64,000 bases of DNA from Acidimicrobiia bacterium (lineage in GTDB: Bacteria; Actinomycetota; Acidimicrobiia; Spongiisociales; Spongiisociaceae). The stretch's first letter is position 1. Every line of letters begins with the position of its first letter. Location: positions 1 to 64,000 of the forward strand of contig JAJEIM010000001.1 of assembly GCA_022827785.1 (NCBI GenBank), read 5' to 3'. The notes beneath the pieces were generated by a model. It made no database searches. It was given only the letters and a program-made list of their open reading frames with translations, and was not told where the DNA came from. This document shows positions 62,103 through 64,000 of this stretch, in pieces. A program made the position numbers and the translations under genes.

Positions 62103-63485
62103 CTAGCGCAGCAACAGGGTGGCGACCATGAGAAACCCGCCGAATCCGACCACGTCGGTGACCAGCGTCAGAAAGATGTTCGAGGCCAGGGCAGGATCCA
62201 GGCCCAGCTTACGAAGCATCAGTGGGATACCCGTGCCCGACAGCGTGCCTATGACAAGGTTAGCTACCGTCGCTGTGCCCATGGTTACGGCAAAGCTCAC
62301 TGTGCCGCCGAACACCAGCCCTACGGATCCAGCGAGCAAACCGATCGGAATGGAGTTGATTGCGCCGATCGTCACCTGGTTGATGAGCACCCGCCCTGCC
62401 CGACTCGGCGTGACGCCGTCAATAGCCATTGATCGGATTACCACTGCCAAGCTCTGCGCACCGGCATTGCCGCCCATCAACGCCACCACGGGCATCAGCG
62501 CGGCCAGGACCGGGCCGATGTCGTTGATCACCGCGGATTGCCGCTCGATGACCAGCGCCACTACCAGCGCCATGGCCAGGTTCACCAGCATCCAAGGAAG
62601 GCGCATGCCGGCCGCCCGCGTTACCGGAGTGAACACCGTCTCCTCGGGTCCGGCTCCCATCGCCGCGGCGAAGTCTTCGGAGGCCTCGGCCTGAACCGAC
62701 TCCACCACGGCCTCATGAGTGACCATGCCCAGCAGGACGCCTGAGTGATCTACCACCGGCAATCCGAACAGGCCGTAGCGTTGTGCCAGTTCGGACACCT
62801 CTTCCCGATCTGTTTCGGGACGTACGGCAACCGGTCGGTGTGCCATGGTTTCGTCTAGTCCCACCCCAGGACGCGCGAATACCAGATCTCGGAAGGACAC
62901 CACCCCGACCAGCTGACGTCGATGATCGACCACGTAGACATACGAGAGGTCGTCGATCTGGTCATGAAGCTGCCGGAGCCGTTCGGTGGCTTCGCCTGCG
63001 GTGATCCCAACCTGCAGGACCGCCACGTCAGTCGTCATCAGCCCGCCTGCCGAGTCAGGAGCGTGCTGGAGGAGAGTGAGCAACTCGTGGGACATCTCAG
63101 GATCAAGGCCGGCTAGGACCTGCTCCCGGTCCCCCTCGTCCAGCTGTCCAAGCAGGTCGGCCGCCATATCGGCATCCATGGCAGCGATAAGGTCCGAAGT
63201 TCGGGCCGCGTTGAGTCCTTCAAGAACATCGACACCCAACTCAGGGCGCATCTCGTTGAGGATTCCGGCTGCGTCAGCGATGTTGAGGTCGGAGAGCAGG
63301 TCGGTAGCTGCTACGGCGTCCAGTTCCTCGAGGATGTCTGCTGCATCATGGGGGTCGGCGCTCGCCAGCGCCTGCCACTCGGCGGTATGGGTATCGAGGT
63401 ACTGCTCGACCTCATCCGGCTGAACCCGGGCCGTATTCCGCAGCCGTTGGGCAAGTTCCCGTGGTCTGGGCAAGCTTATGCGCAA
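62103..63485 (-). CDS. mgtE: MgtE magnesium transporter
   Basis: The 460-residue protein starts at TTG 63485, chosen for the GGAGGAG seven bases upstream and the MgtE-like start RISLPRPRELAQRL. The N-terminal superhelical domain (about 20-130) carries DPHDAADILEELDAVAATDL repeats. A CBS pair (about 130-255) acts as the cytosolic Mg2+ sensor, and a five-helix membrane domain has VALMGGNAGAQSLAVV in the pore helix region. It is likely co-transcribed with greA, 58 bp upstream. No M-box RNA was recognised. Confidence 0.93.
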   Translation of the reverse strand: MRISLPRPRELAQRLRNTARVQPDEVEQYLDTHTAEWQALASADPHDAADILEELDAVAATDLLSDLNIADAAGILNEMRPELGVDVLEGLNAARTSDLIAAMDADMAADLLGQLDEGDREQVLAGLDPEMSHELLTLLQHAPDSAGGLMTTDVAVLQVGITAGEATERLRQLHDQIDDLSYVYVVDHRRQLVGVVSFRDLVFARPGVGLDETMAHRPVAVRPETDREEVSELAQRYGLFGLPVVDHSGVLLGMVTHEAVVESVQAEASEDFAAAMGAGPEETVFTPVTRAAGMRLPWMLVNLAMALVVALVIERQSAVINDIGPVLAALMPVVALMGGNAGAQSLAVVIRSMAIDGVTPSRAGRVLINQVTIGAINSIPIGLLAGSVGLVFGGTVSFAVTMGTATVANLVIGTLSGTGIPLMLRKLGLDPALASNIFLTLVTDVVGFGGFLMVATLLLR

Positions 63486-63543
63486 CGGATTGTCTCCTCC
63501 GGGGTCAGATCGTGCTGCCAGAGCATGACGGGGACCCCAAGGT

Positions 63544-64000
63544 TCAGCCGTCGTAGGGCCGGACCGCGAGCACTGTGACTGTGAACTTGCCGCCGGGGGC
63601 ATCGTAGGTGACGTCATCGCCCACCACCGCGCCCACTAGAGCGGTACCAAGAGGACCCTCGGGAGAGGCCAGGAGGAAGCCAGGAACCCGGTTTTCCGGA
63701 ATGGCTATCAGGTAGTCATCCTCCGACCCGTCTTCGTCCATCAGCCTGACGATCGAGCCGATCTGAACGGTGCCATCGCTGGCGGCCTCGCCGACGGTGG
63801 AGTTGTCGAGCAGATGCCGGAGCTTGCGGATCCGAGCTTCCATGAGGCCTTGCTCGGTCTTGGCGGCGTCATAGTCAGCATTTTCCCGGATGTCCCCGTG
63901 TGACCTCGCCTCGGCTAGGCGCTCGGCGATGTGGGTACGCCCCACGGTGGTGAGCATGCCGTATTCTTCTTGGAGTTTCCGGTGCGCGGCAGGCGTCAGC
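63544..64000 (-). CDS. greA: Transcription elongation factor GreA-like (5' end outside the window)
   Basis: The reading frame is open to the window edge, so the true start lies beyond 64000. The visible 151 residues carry the coiled-coil domain (LQEEYGMLTTVGRTHIAERL, EARSHGDIRENADYDAAKTE with the acidic tip residues) and the C-terminal FKBP-like domain (VQIGSIVRLMDEDGSEDDYL, GFLLASPEGPLGTALVGAVV). GreA stimulates transcript cleavage by stalled RNA polymerase. The end VLAVRPYDG matches the family. Confidence 0.93.
   Translation of the reverse strand, partial: LTPAAHRKLQEEYGMLTTVGRTHIAERLAEARSHGDIRENADYDAAKTEQGLMEARIRKLRHLLDNSTVGEAASDGTVQIGSIVRLMDEDGSEDDYLIAIPENRVPGFLLASPEGPLGTALVGAVVGDDVTYDAPGGKFTVTVLAVRPYDG

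Noticed and set aside
1-64000. tRNA, rRNA, insertion-sequence transposases or prophage genes
   Set aside because: I looked for tRNA T-loop patterns, rRNA blocks, transposase and integrase motifs, and terminal inverted repeats, and saw none that I could support.

Overview
The window is GC-rich, tightly packed DNA from a Gram-positive actinobacterium. The evidence is a ClpS gene overlapping a DUF2017-type gene, an LprG-type lipoprotein paired with an MFS exporter, a DUF222/HNH (13E12-like) protein, an EtfD-type Fe-S reductase, frequent GTG/TTG starts and promoters of the form TAnnCT placed directly before ATG codons. An Acidimicrobiia-like lineage is my best guess from this gene mix, but no rRNA or tRNA gene is present to settle it.

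Layout. 1-5450 is a disturbed accessory edge: three very small genes (one with a possible ubiquitin-like fold, one small HTH, one 38-aa basic protein), an XRE-ImmA/IrrE regulator-protease, an intact CocE/NonD hydrolase, and fragments of a PPC-domain protein, an SDR and a secreted protein. 5483-10461 is a leftward catabolic operon: amidohydrolase, hydantoinase/oxoprolinase A and B. 11003-12721 holds a membrane protein and a NYN-domain remnant. 12862-17387 holds a flavin amine oxidase and a direct duplication of about 1.37 kb that gives two threonine-aldolase-family genes, with broken pieces of the amine oxidase and of a solute-binding protein left at the junctions. 17333-22890 is a complete dipeptide/oligopeptide-type ABC importer, followed by an MFS transporter and a YtcJ-like amidohydrolase.

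25981-33029 is an envelope block read leftward: an MMPL/RND transporter with a two-domain YbaY-like lipoprotein, and an operon of LprG-like lipoprotein, DHA2 MFS exporter and COG2907-type FAD oxidoreductase. 33260-36361 carries a CDF metal exporter with an extreme histidine-repeat tail, an ammonium transporter and ribosomal protein bL28. 36380-42720 is housekeeping: ABC ATPase, 2-hydroxyacid dehydrogenase, HhH-GPD glycosylase, uridine kinase, proC and a large membrane Fe-S oxidoreductase. 43009-46069 carries a winged-helix-like unknown, prephenate dehydratase, clpS and a DUF2017 gene.

46197-54860 is an LLM-type oxidoreductase followed by a molybdenum hydroxylase cluster of the form II CO-dehydrogenase type: small, large and medium subunits, MoxR AAA ATPase, VWA protein, two XdhC pieces and a MocA-like nucleotidyltransferase, so structural and maturation genes are together. 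54952-59573 is DAHP synthase, prephenate dehydrogenase, glutamine-dependent NAD synthase and a class IV aminotransferase. 59717-64000 ends with the HNH protein, a small lipoprotein, MgtE and the 3' part of greA.

Most genes belong to known families. The parts that deserve most attention are the unrecognised small genes and direct-repeat operator at the left edge, the aldolase duplication, the repeated leaderless-promoter arrangement, the tandem-YbaY/MMPL pair and the LprG-exporter-oxidoreductase operon. I did not find a system that I can call clearly new.
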